From Erythrobacter sp. (GTDB lineage Bacteria > Pseudomonadota > Alphaproteobacteria > Sphingomonadales > Sphingomonadaceae): a DNA stretch of 7,674 nt. The position numbers and the translations under genes were made by a program. Below, piece after piece: positions 1 to 5,907 of the stretch. The stretch's first letter is position 1. The number at the start of each line of letters is the position of its first letter. Below the pieces are notes generated by a model. That model worked only from the letters and a program-made list of their open reading frames with translations. It searched no databases and had not been told where the DNA came from. The stretch lies in contig NZOF01000155.1 in assembly GCA_002695185.1 (NCBI GenBank), positions 82,421-90,094 on the forward strand, in the 5' to 3' direction.

Positions 1-299
1 GCGGCGGGCACGTGGCCCTCGATGACGTACCCATCCGCGATCATGGTATGACACGAACGAAGGTCATCGGGGACACCGTGCTGCGTCTTTACCGACGCCA
101 TGTCGGGGTGATCGACCGTTGCGACTTCATGCCGGTCGCCCTGCTGCATGTGCGCCGCCCAGGCTTCGCAACATCCGCAACTGGGATCGCGATACATGGT
201 GAAGCTGGCTGCCTGCGCCGCGCCCGTACAGGCTGCGAGCAATATCGTGCCAAGTATGGGGAGAAGTGGGCGATGGTTCGGATGTCTGCGTTTGCTCAT
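1..299 (-). CDS. copG: DUF411/CopG-type periplasmic copper protein (3' end cut by window edge)
   Basis: The first 99 codons are visible; the gene runs off the window at base 1. The protein starts with a basic N-terminus (MSKRR) and a hydrophobic stretch ending in LLAAC (Cys24), which could be a lipobox. AQA-AS just after it could instead be a signal peptidase I site, so the anchoring is uncertain. The mature part shows the DUF411 signature: MYRDPSCGCCEAW with Cys41, Cys43 and Cys44, then SCHT (Cys83, His84) and GYVIEGHVPA. In the DUF411 family, CopG proteins are thioredoxin-fold periplasmic proteins that bind a copper cluster through these Cys residues and help detoxify copper. The ATG at 299 shares one base with the stop of the upstream lipoprotein gene (TGATG), which indicates translational coupling. 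A role in copper handling is well supported by family and neighbours; the exact chemistry is inferred. Confidence 0.88.
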   Translation of the reverse strand, partial: MSKRRHPNHRPLLPILGTILLAACTGAAQAASFTMYRDPSCGCCEAWAAHMQQGDRHEVATVDHPDMASVKTQHGVPDDLRSCHTMIADGYVIEGHVPA

Positions 300-700
300 C
301 AGTTGTGTCCCATTGCTTTCATGTCTTCATCCGACATGGTCGACATGTCGTGGCCGGCATGCGGATCGTTAACAGGCGTCCCGGTGGGGGCGGGCGCTGG
401 TACAGGCGCTGCATGGGAGCCTTCCCGAACAGGTGTCTTCGCCTCAGCGGGCGCCGGATTTGACTGCGACGCTGCCGGCGCCACCGGTGCCCGGACCCCA
501 GTGGCTGTGCGGGATTCTATCGAGCTGCTGGTCGGGGACGGGGTAGCACTCGCAGAGGTGAGCGGTGCAGAAGGTTCCGCATTGCTGTCACTCTTTTGAT
601 CGTTTCGAGCGTCTGACGAAGCTCCACAAGCAGCCAGCGACAAAAACAAGAACGGCAGAACGCCGATTAATCGCACGTGTTTCGAAGTCTTTCGCTCCAT
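299..700 (-). CDS. small lipoprotein with His/Met-rich C-terminal tail
   Basis: This is a 133-residue protein of no family I recognise. It has a basic start (MERKTSKHVR), a hydrophobic segment, and the lipobox LSLAAC with Cys25 as the predicted lipidated residue. Residues 26 to about 111 are low-complexity Ala/Pro/Ser/Thr, probably an extended linker. The last 22 residues carry the chemistry: DPHAGHDM at 112-119, then Met122, Met127, Met130 and His132, with Asp and Glu between. This looks like a flexible arm holding a metal-binding tail away from the membrane. I chose the ATG at 700 because a GGAG lies seven bases upstream; the in-frame TTG at 718 has no support. The gene follows the DUF2231 gene directly and overlaps copG by one base, so all three are likely one transcript. 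Copper chaperone or sink is inference from composition and context. Confidence 0.8.
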   Translation of the reverse strand: MERKTSKHVRLIGVLPFLFLSLAACGASSDARNDQKSDSNAEPSAPLTSASATPSPTSSSIESRTATGVRAPVAPAASQSNPAPAEAKTPVREGSHAAPVPAPAPTGTPVNDPHAGHDMSTMSDEDMKAMGHN

Positions 701-704
701 GCTC

Positions 705-1403
705 TTACTCCAGACCAAGGTGATTGGGGCCGAAAACCATCTCGCCGCCGAGATAGCCTTGCAGTACGAGTGCTACCGCCAGCACCGCCAGCACGATACG
801 AAGAAGGGTGCGGTTCCTCGCGCGAAATGCCAGCCAGGTCGCAACAAGGGCAACGGCTGCAATCGCCGTTCCATTCCATCGGTGCAGTCCCAACGTCTCG
901 GAGCGGTCCTCGAGGCGCCATCCCGCAGCAAACCAACCGAGGAGTGCAGCGGTAAGCGCGCCAGCGGCCCCCCCGCTGATAAGAAAGCGCACCGTGGTTT
1001 CGAGGCCGAGAGCAGGCCGGATCGTCAGCAAGAGTTCCCCCAAGGCAGCAAGCAAAAGGAGGGCAATCGGAAAATGCGCGGCGACAGGGTGGAGGCGACC
1101 GAGGAAGTCGCTGATCGAGGTAACCCGGTTCTCGGCAATTTTGGCTGCGAGCGCCTGGTCGGCTGTCTGCGGCATGGCGTTTGCCGAAGCTTGACGGGCA
1201 CCTGCTGGGCCGATCATGGCGTCGGGCATCATCTCCGCCCCATCATGATGCGCAGCGGGATGATCCTGCATTTCCATCTGCGCCATCTCGGCCTCGCTCA
1301 GGTCCTTCTTATGACCCTCGTGAGCACTGCCAGGGGCCGAAAGAAGGAGGAGCGCCACAGCGATCGGTGTGAGGAGCCAGAGGAGCGAACGGGATAGCTT
1401 CAT
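705..1403 (-). CDS. DUF2231 membrane protein with exported His/Met-rich N-terminal region
   Basis: The protein has 232 residues. Residues 1-27 form a signal peptide ending APGSA, so the mature chain would begin His28-Glu-Gly-His31. Residues 28 to about 65 are rich in His and Met (Met40, Met43, Met45, His48, His52, His53, Met58, Met59, Met63). The rest is a four-helix membrane domain with the DUF2231 signatures LHPVAAHFPIA (His105, His110), HRWNG (His174) and a C-terminal GYLGGEMVFGPNHLG (His228). DUF2231 proteins have no settled function; the conserved His residues suggest metal or heme binding in the membrane. I chose the ATG at 1403 because it opens a clean signal peptide; a TTG at 1448 would add 15 unlikely residues. 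It is the first gene of the leftward operon, facing the cnr-like genes across the shared control region. Metal handling is inferred. Confidence 0.85.
   Translation of the reverse strand: MKLSRSLLWLLTPIAVALLLLSAPGSAHEGHKKDLSEAEMAQMEMQDHPAAHHDGAEMMPDAMIGPAGARQASANAMPQTADQALAAKIAENRVTSISDFLGRLHPVAAHFPIALLLLAALGELLLTIRPALGLETTVRFLISGGAAGALTAALLGWFAAGWRLEDRSETLGLHRWNGTAIAAVALVATWLAFRARNRTLLRIVLAVLAVALVLQGYLGGEMVFGPNHLGLE
708..711 (-). promoter_or_regulatory. ribosome binding site of the lipoprotein gene
   Basis: GGAG on the minus strand abuts the TAA stop of the DUF2231 gene (707-705), with seven bases between it and the ATG at 700. It fixes the lipoprotein start at 700 and places the site inside the end of the upstream gene, as in coupled operons. 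Confidence 0.6.
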
Positions 1404-1411
1404 GCTTCTCT

Positions 1412-1435
1412 TACGTCCGACCCGTTCGCATCCCT
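1412..1435 (-). promoter_or_regulatory. predicted ECF sigma-dependent promoter, leftward operon
   Basis: On the minus strand AGGGAT (1435-1430) is followed by 14 bases and CGTA (1415-1412). ECF promoters typically have a GGA-containing -35 element and a CGT-containing -10 element at about this spacing. The same arrangement occurs on the other strand at 1448-1471, which strengthens the call. The -10-like element ends only eight bases before the ATG at 1403, so the transcript would be leaderless or nearly so. Confidence 0.6.
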
Positions 1436-1452
1436 CAAAAATTTTCAAGGGA
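1431..1452. repeat. 22-bp inverted repeat holding both -35-like elements
   Basis: The arms are TCCCTcaAAAA and TTTTcaAGGGA. Eighteen of 22 positions are symmetric; the only breaks are the two-base CA steps in each arm. The outer TCCCT/AGGGA blocks are the -35-like elements of the two divergent predicted promoters, and the centre is eight A/T bases. It may be no more than two back-to-back -35 elements, or it may also bind a dimeric regulator. Confidence 0.7.
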
Positions 1453-1471
1453 TATGAGAGGACGAAGCGTA
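1448..1471 (+). promoter_or_regulatory. predicted ECF sigma-dependent promoter, cnr-cop operon
   Basis: AGGGAT (1448-1453), 14 bases, then CGTA (1468-1471). This matches, base for base in both elements and in spacing, the promoter on the opposite strand at 1435-1412. Transcription would begin near 1478, about 24 bases before the cnrY-like ATG, leaving room for the AGGA at 1488-1491 as ribosome binding site. Autoregulation by the sigma factor encoded in the operon is the natural inference. Confidence 0.62.
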
Positions 1472-1501
1472 TAGTTGGCTGTAAGACAGGATAAAATACG
1501 C

Positions 1502-1786
1502 ATGGCTGACAACGAAAGACTTAATCGTGCCTTGCAGTGGCTGGGAGCTGCACCCGATCCTTCGCTGCCCGAAGACTTCATGGGTGGCGTGTGGATGCGG
1601 GCGGGTAAGCTCGAACAGGTCGATGCGACGCGAACGCGTGTCGCCTTATTCACGGCGATGGCATTTATTGGGCTTGGTGCGGGCTTTGGCACGTCGCAAT
1701 CGCCTGCCCGTGAAAGCCAAACAAATTACCAGCTAATCGAAGGCGCCGACCTCTCACCTGCTTCACTGCTGCATGTTCAACCATGA
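1502..1786 (+). CDS. cnrY: CnrY-like membrane anti-sigma factor
   Basis: This small protein has 94 residues, close to the roughly 95 of CnrY from Cupriavidus metallidurans. Residues 1 to about 46 are hydrophilic and presumably cytosolic (MADNERLNRALQWLG at the start), about 47-63 form one membrane helix (VALFTAMAFIGLGAGFG), and about 30 residues lie in the periplasm. In the Cnr system the short cytosolic part of CnrY wraps around the sigma factor and holds it inactive, while its periplasmic end works with the sensor CnrX. Small anti-sigmas of this kind diverge fast, so the call rests on size, topology and position: it is first in a Y-X-H gene order and overlaps the sensor gene by four bases (ATGA). 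The ATG at 1502 has AGGA ten bases upstream; a TTG at 1475 is in frame but would sit at the predicted transcription start. Confidence 0.78.
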   Translation: MADNERLNRALQWLGAAPDPSLPEDFMGGVWMRAGKLEQVDATRTRVALFTAMAFIGLGAGFGTSQSPARESQTNYQLIEGADLSPASLLHVQP

Positions 1787-2223
1787 AGGTCAGCATTCTC
1801 CAGATAGTGCTTGCTGCCCTTCTGGCCGTGGCTGCGGGATGCATCGGCGCATACGCTGCCGGGCAATGGCGCGAGGCATCGCATGCGATCACTTTGCATG
1901 ATTTCGTCCACGAGGAACTCGATCTTGATGCATCGCAGGACAGGAAACTCGATCAGCTCGAGGCGCGGTTCGCTGTTCAACGCCAGGAGCTCGACCTGTC
2001 GCTCAGAGCCGCAAACGCGAGGCTCGCCTCCGCGATGGACGATGAACATGAATACGGGCCCAAGGTGGCCGCGGCTATTGACGAGGTGCACGCACGCATG
2101 GGCGATCTGCAGAAGGCAACAGTCGAGCATGTATTTGCAATGCGCGCCTTGCTCGATCAGGAGCAGCGCGCGCGCTTCGATCGCCAGGTCGCGGCTTCGC
2201 TAACACGCGAACCTGGCGAATGA
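1783..2223 (+). CDS. cnrX: CnrX-like periplasmic metal sensor
   Basis: The protein has 146 residues: an N-terminal membrane anchor (about 5-26) and a helical periplasmic domain. CnrX of C. metallidurans binds Ni or Co through His42, His46, Glu63, His119 and Met123. Here the equivalents are His39 and His43 (LHDFVHEELDLD), Glu60 (LEARF), and His116 and Met120 (EHVFAMRA). All five are present with one constant offset of three residues. The surrounding helices also match what I remember of CnrX, notably RAANARLA and DLQKATVEHVF. The sensor would bind metal in the periplasm and relax the grip of CnrY on the sigma factor. The gene overlaps cnrY by four bases and is followed after six bases by the sigma gene. 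Extra histidines (34, 89, 103) could matter for metal choice. The ligand here could be Ni, Co or Cu; the neighbours point to copper. Confidence 0.9.
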   Translation: MKVSILQIVLAALLAVAAGCIGAYAAGQWREASHAITLHDFVHEELDLDASQDRKLDQLEARFAVQRQELDLSLRAANARLASAMDDEHEYGPKVAAAIDEVHARMGDLQKATVEHVFAMRALLDQEQRARFDRQVAASLTREPGE

Positions 2224-2229
2224 CAGGTC

Positions 2230-2790
2230 GTGGAGGGGCGGAACGACACACCTGACGAGGAACTGGTCGAAAAGATAATTGCAGGGGACAAGGCAGCATT
2301 CGGCAGACTCGTCGAGCCTCATCTGCCCCGCCTGCTCGGTCTGGCCCGCCGGATGCTCTCGTCTGCCGACGAAGCCGAAGATGCGCTGCAGAACGCACTG
2401 GCATCGGTTTGGATGGCGCGAGCCAAGCTCGATCCTCGCAAGCCTGTAGCAGCCTATCTGACAACCGTGACGCTCAACAAATGCCGCGACCGGCTCAGGC
2501 GCCAAAAGGTTGTGCGGCTGCTGAGTTTGAGGGCCCTAGGTCCCGACGTTGCCGTTGCGGCAGACGAACCCGGTCCTGATGTTGAGATCGCCGACCGGCA
2601 ATTGCTCGCTCAGGTCACCAACGCGATAGATCGCTTGCCGCTCCGCCTTCGCGAGGCTCTTGTTTTGGTCGCCATCGAGGGGCGAAGCCATGGCGAGGTT
2701 GCTAAATTGTTGGGAGTGACGGAAAAATCGGTCGAAACACGTGTGTATCGGGCCCGTCAGCGCCTGCGCAATAAGATCGATTTTCTTTGA
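2230..2790 (+). CDS. cnrH: ECF RNA polymerase sigma factor, CnrH-like
   Basis: The 186-residue protein has the two-domain layout of ECF sigma factors. Region 2 spans about residues 12-92, with DEAEDALQNALASVW (47-61) as the core-binding helix and the basic stretch DRLRRQK behind it. A variable linker follows, then region 4 at about 133-182 with IDRLPLRLREALVLV and the helix-turn-helix GRSHGEVAKLLGVTEKSVETRVYRARQRLR. Third position in a Y-X-H order marks it as the CnrH equivalent, released from CnrY when the sensor binds metal. The start is a GTG at 2230, the first possible one: it lies in the same frame as cnrX, two codons after its TGA. A weak AGG (2225-2227) sits very close to it, so translation may depend on coupling to cnrX. 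Targets are probably the two promoters at 1412-1471. Confidence 0.9.
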   Translation: MEGRNDTPDEELVEKIIAGDKAAFGRLVEPHLPRLLGLARRMLSSADEAEDALQNALASVWMARAKLDPRKPVAAYLTTVTLNKCRDRLRRQKVVRLLSLRALGPDVAVAADEPGPDVEIADRQLLAQVTNAIDRLPLRLREALVLVAIEGRSHGEVAKLLGVTEKSVETRVYRARQRLRNKIDFL

Positions 2791-2822
2791 GGGGTGATGG
2801 CGGTCGCGGCGTAAACAGAGGC

Positions 2823-4676
2823 ATGAGCATACTTCCTCTAATCGACGACGTCGCAATCAACCGCAGAAAGTTCCTCACCGCCAGCGCCGGCGCGGCAAGC
2901 TTGCTCGCCCTCGGTCAGACAGCGCCGGCATGGGCCCGCGGCGCCGACCTGCACGGCGGCGGCCCCATCCGCCCCGGCTTCGACGAAGTGTCGGGCCGCG
3001 ACATCGCACTGACGATCGGCGAAGGTCCGCGCGTTGTGCAGGGGCGTCGCGGCCACGCCATCGCTGTAAATGGGAGCGTACCGGGTCCGCTGATCCGTCT
3101 CAAGGAAGGTCAGCCGGTCCGGCTGGCAGTGACGAATACACTCCATGAAGACAGCTCCATTCACTGGCACGGGCTGCTTCTGCCATTCCAGTACGACGGC
3201 GTACCGGGTGTCAGCTTTCCCGGCATCAAACCTGGAGAGACTTTCGTCTATGACATCCCCGCGCTGCGACAGAGCGGCACCTACTGGTGGCATAGTCACT
3301 CGGGGTTGCAGGAGCAGGCCGGGCACTACGGCCCGATCGTGGTTGAACCCGCCGGGACGGTCCCCGTGCAAGCGGACCGCGACTATGTTCTACTCCTGAG
3401 CGACTTCACGCCTCTTCACCCCCATACGATCATGGACAAGCTGAAGAAGGGCGAAGGCTACTTCAATTACCAGCAGAACACCTGGACCGACGACTATCCG
3501 CTGTCGGGCGAGGACCGCCGGATGTGGGCGCGTATGCGCATGATGGCGACCGACATCCTCGACGTGACCGGCTCGACCTACACTTACCTCGCCAACGGGC
3601 GCGGACCGGAAGAGGGTCTCGAGTTCCTGTTCAACCTTGGCGAGCGAGTACGGCTGCGCGTCATCAACGGCAGCGCCATGACATTTTTCAACGTCCGCAT
3701 TCCCGGAGTGAAGTTCTGGGTGGTCGGTGCCGACGGTCAAAACGTGCGCCCGGTCGAGGTCGAGGAGTTTCAGATCGGCACGGCCGAGACCTACGACATC
3801 GTCGTCGAGCCGACCGGGGAAGCCCGCACGATCGTGGCCGAGAGCATGGACCGGTCGGGCATGGCGGTGGCGACCCTAGCCTCGCGTCCCGGCGCGCGGG
3901 CACCGGTTCCGCCCTTGCGCGATCCGCCACTGCTGACGATGGCGGATATGGGTATGAACCACGGCTCGGGCGGAATGGACCATGGCGGTGGCGACGACAT
4001 GGGCGGGATGGACCATTCGGCCATGGGCCACGACATGCCATCGCAAGGTGCGTCTGCGGATCCGATGGCCGGAATGGACATGAGCGGCATGGATATGCGC
4101 GACACATCCCTGCTGCCGCCCAGCGTGGAGGTCGGCCCCGGCATCGACATGGTGTCGATGAACCCGGTCGATCGCATGGGCGATCCGGGCCTCGGCCTGG
4201 ACAACGTTCCCCACAAGGTTCTCACCTACAAGGATCTTGTGGCGCTCGAGCCGAACGACGATCTGCGCCGCCCGACACGTCAGATGGAGATCCATCTGAC
4301 CGGCAACATGGAGCGCTACATGTGGTCGTTCGACGGCAAGAAGTTTACCGCCGTCAGCGACGACCCCATCCGCTTCGCCTATAACGAACGTGTCCGTGTG
4401 AAGCTCGTCAACGATACGATGATGGCGCATCCGATCCATCTGCACGGCCATTTCTTCGAACTGGTCAACGGCGCGCCTGCCGACCGGCAGCCGCAGAAGC
4501 ATACGGTTATCGTGCAGCCCGGCGGCAGCGCCACCTTCGACCTCACCGCCGACGAACAGGGCGACTGGGCCTTTCACTGCCACCTGCTCTACCACATGCA
4601 TTCGGGCATGTTCCAGATCGTGACCGTCGCCCAGCCGCCTTCGGCGCCCGATGTGAAACGGGTGGGAGAAGACTGA
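2823..4676 (+). CDS. copA: CopA-type periplasmic multicopper oxidase
   Basis: The protein has 617 residues, similar to CopA and PcoA. The N-terminus is a twin-arginine signal (NRRKFLTASAG, ending in AWA), so it is exported folded by the Tat system. Copper ligands of the multicopper oxidase fold are all visible: HWHG (His114, His116), WWHSH (His157, His159), HPIHLHGH (His536, 539, 541) and HCHLLYHMHSGM, giving type 1 ligands His536, Cys586, His591 and Met596. Between the second and third cupredoxin domains, residues 373-425 are Met/His-rich (repeats like GMDH, GMDM), a feature of copper-resistance oxidases that bind Cu(I). The family oxidises Cu(I) to less toxic Cu(II) in the periplasm. The ATG at 2823 has AGAGG one base away, which is tight; a TTG at 2787 overlaps the sigma gene and is less likely. 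copB overlaps its stop by one base. Confidence 0.96.
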   Translation: MSILPLIDDVAINRRKFLTASAGAASLLALGQTAPAWARGADLHGGGPIRPGFDEVSGRDIALTIGEGPRVVQGRRGHAIAVNGSVPGPLIRLKEGQPVRLAVTNTLHEDSSIHWHGLLLPFQYDGVPGVSFPGIKPGETFVYDIPALRQSGTYWWHSHSGLQEQAGHYGPIVVEPAGTVPVQADRDYVLLLSDFTPLHPHTIMDKLKKGEGYFNYQQNTWTDDYPLSGEDRRMWARMRMMATDILDVTGSTYTYLANGRGPEEGLEFLFNLGERVRLRVINGSAMTFFNVRIPGVKFWVVGADGQNVRPVEVEEFQIGTAETYDIVVEPTGEARTIVAESMDRSGMAVATLASRPGARAPVPPLRDPPLLTMADMGMNHGSGGMDHGGGDDMGGMDHSAMGHDMPSQGASADPMAGMDMSGMDMRDTSLLPPSVEVGPGIDMVSMNPVDRMGDPGLGLDNVPHKVLTYKDLVALEPNDDLRRPTRQMEIHLTGNMERYMWSFDGKKFTAVSDDPIRFAYNERVRVKLVNDTMMAHPIHLHGHFFELVNGAPADRQPQKHTVIVQPGGSATFDLTADEQGDWAFHCHLLYHMHSGMFQIVTVAQPPSAPDVKRVGED

Positions 4677-5896
4677 TGCACCTGATCGTCGCCATGTTTC
4701 TGGCGGGCACCGCCACCCCGACCTTCGCGCAGGACCATTCGGGCCACGCGATGCCCGCGCCCCAGGCTCCTGCCCAGACCGAATGCGAAAAGGAGGCCGC
4801 ACGTCATCGCGCCATGGGCCACCCGGTGCCCGAGGGAGCGTGTGCGCCCACTGCGCAACCGGGCGAAACAGCCTCCGCCGATCCGCACCAAGACCACTCT
4901 GGCATGGATCATTCGCAGATGAACCATAGCCAGATGGAGGGGATGGACCATTCCACCATGGACCATTCGGGGATGGATCATAGCCAGATGCCGGCGATGG
5001 ACGATTCTACCATGGAAAACATGGACCACGAGGCGATGGGCCATGAAGGGATGCAGTCGTCCGGCCAACCACCGATGAACCATCAGTCGATGGACCACGG
5101 GATGATGGACCATGGCACTATGGACCATGGCGCCATGGACATGACCCCCATCCCGCAAGGACCGCCTCCGGCTGCGGCGGGATCGGGACCGCCCCGTGCC
5201 GCCGATGCGATCTGGGGGGCGGACGCGATGCGTGCCTCCCGCGATGCTCTGCGCGCCGAGAACGGCGGGATGAACGTTTTCTGGTTCCAGGGCGACCGCG
5301 CCGAATATCGCGCACGGGAAGGCGGGGATGGTTACCTGTGGGACGTGCAGGGCTACTACGGCGGCGACCTCGACAAGTTCTGGTTCAAGAGCGAGGGCGA
5401 AGGCACATTCGGCGAAAAGCCCGAGTCCGCTGAAATCCAAGGCTTGTGGAGCCACGCGATCGGCCCATGGTGGGACCTGCAAGCCGGCGTACGGCAGGAC
5501 CTGACGGGCCCCGAACGGACCCACGCCGTCCTCGGCGTGCAGGGTCTGGCGCCCTATATGTTCGAGGTCGATGCGGCCGCTTTCCTGTCGACCAAGGGCG
5601 ATCTGACGGCACGTGTCGAAGCCGAACTGGACCAGCGAATAACGCAGCGCCTTATCCTGCAACCGCGCGCTGAGGTGAACCTGTCCGCGCAGGACATTCC
5701 CGAACTGGGTGTCGGAGCCGGTCTCGATTCGGTCGAATTGGGGCTGCGGCTGCGCTACGAATTCGTCCGTGAATTCGCGCCCTATGTCGGCATCGAGCAG
5801 GAATGGAAGGTTGGCCAGAGCGCCGACTATGCCCACCTTGCGGGCGAGGATCCAAGCGTGACCAACTATGTCGTGGGCGTTCGGTTCTGGTTCTGA
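4676..5896 (+). CDS. copB: CopB copper-resistance outer-membrane protein
   Basis: The 406-residue protein has three parts. Residues 1-18 are a signal peptide (ends PTFA, mature start QDHSGHAM); it lacks any Lys or Arg at its start, which is unusual. Residues 73-156 are a run of MDHxxM-like repeats, a likely Cu-binding brush. Residues from about 175 to the end are the CopB/PcoB domain, starting AADAIWG and AMRASRDAL, with alternating amphipathic strands and a C-terminal Trp-Phe typical of outer-membrane barrels. CopB acts with CopA in periplasmic copper tolerance, though whether it exports or sequesters copper is unsettled. The ATG shares one base with the copA stop (TGATG), so the two are translationally coupled. 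The repeat region varies widely in length across the family. Confidence 0.95.
   Translation: MHLIVAMFLAGTATPTFAQDHSGHAMPAPQAPAQTECEKEAARHRAMGHPVPEGACAPTAQPGETASADPHQDHSGMDHSQMNHSQMEGMDHSTMDHSGMDHSQMPAMDDSTMENMDHEAMGHEGMQSSGQPPMNHQSMDHGMMDHGTMDHGAMDMTPIPQGPPPAAAGSGPPRAADAIWGADAMRASRDALRAENGGMNVFWFQGDRAEYRAREGGDGYLWDVQGYYGGDLDKFWFKSEGEGTFGEKPESAEIQGLWSHAIGPWWDLQAGVRQDLTGPERTHAVLGVQGLAPYMFEVDAAAFLSTKGDLTARVEAELDQRITQRLILQPRAEVNLSAQDIPELGVGAGLDSVELGLRLRYEFVREFAPYVGIEQEWKVGQSADYAHLAGEDPSVTNYVVGVRFWF
4892..5143 (+). repeat. degenerate tandem repeats coding for MDHxxM units in copB
   Basis: The reading frame contains eight MDH units plus variants MNH (twice), MGH and MDD, spaced mostly four to eight residues apart. 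At DNA level the core is ATGGACCAT or ATGGATCAT, with the best-preserved copies near 4944-4990 and 5090-5140. Such arrays can expand or contract by slippage. The opposite strand reads as false His/Val/Met-rich open frames because of the same repetition. Confidence 0.85.
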
Positions 5897-5900
5897 GGGG
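5896..5900 (+). promoter_or_regulatory. ribosome binding site of the NTF2-like gene
   Basis: AGGGG begins at the last base of the copB stop codon and ends seven bases before the ATG at 5908. It is one of the better Shine-Dalgarno matches in the operon and supports that start. Confidence 0.55.
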
Positions 5901-5907
5901 ATAAGCG

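Noticed and set aside
12..599. Plus-strand open frame of 195 codons at the left end
   Set aside because: It covers the copG-like and lipoprotein genes on the minus strand, which have a DUF411 signature, a lipobox and a coupled junction. The plus frame looks like a composition artefact.
699..1397. Plus-strand open frame of 232 codons
   Set aside because: It is the mirror of the DUF2231 gene; its translation is charged and low in hydrophobic pattern, with no domain.
2787..2822. Longer copA start at a TTG overlapping the sigma gene
   Set aside because: It adds 12 Gly/Arg-rich residues before the Tat signal and has no ribosome binding site. The ATG at 2823 gives a normal Tat signal peptide.
3524..4384. 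Arg-rich plus-strand open frame of 286 codons inside copA
   Set aside because: It is the alternate-frame shadow of copA, with the Arg/Gly/His-rich composition typical of out-of-frame GC-rich DNA.
3876..4802. Minus-strand open frame of 308 codons opposite copA
   Set aside because: It lies against a complete multicopper oxidase with all copper ligands. Long antisense frames are common in GC-rich DNA.
4892..5143. Repeats that might suggest a CRISPR array
   Set aside because: The units are short, imperfect, in frame and encode MDHxxM inside copB, with no unique spacers of constant length.
4589..5836. Minus-strand open frame of 415 codons opposite copB
   Set aside because: Its His/Val/Met-rich stretches are the reverse reading of the MDHxxM repeats. 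The plus frame has a signal peptide, the CopB domain and operon overlaps; the minus frame has no recognisable domain.
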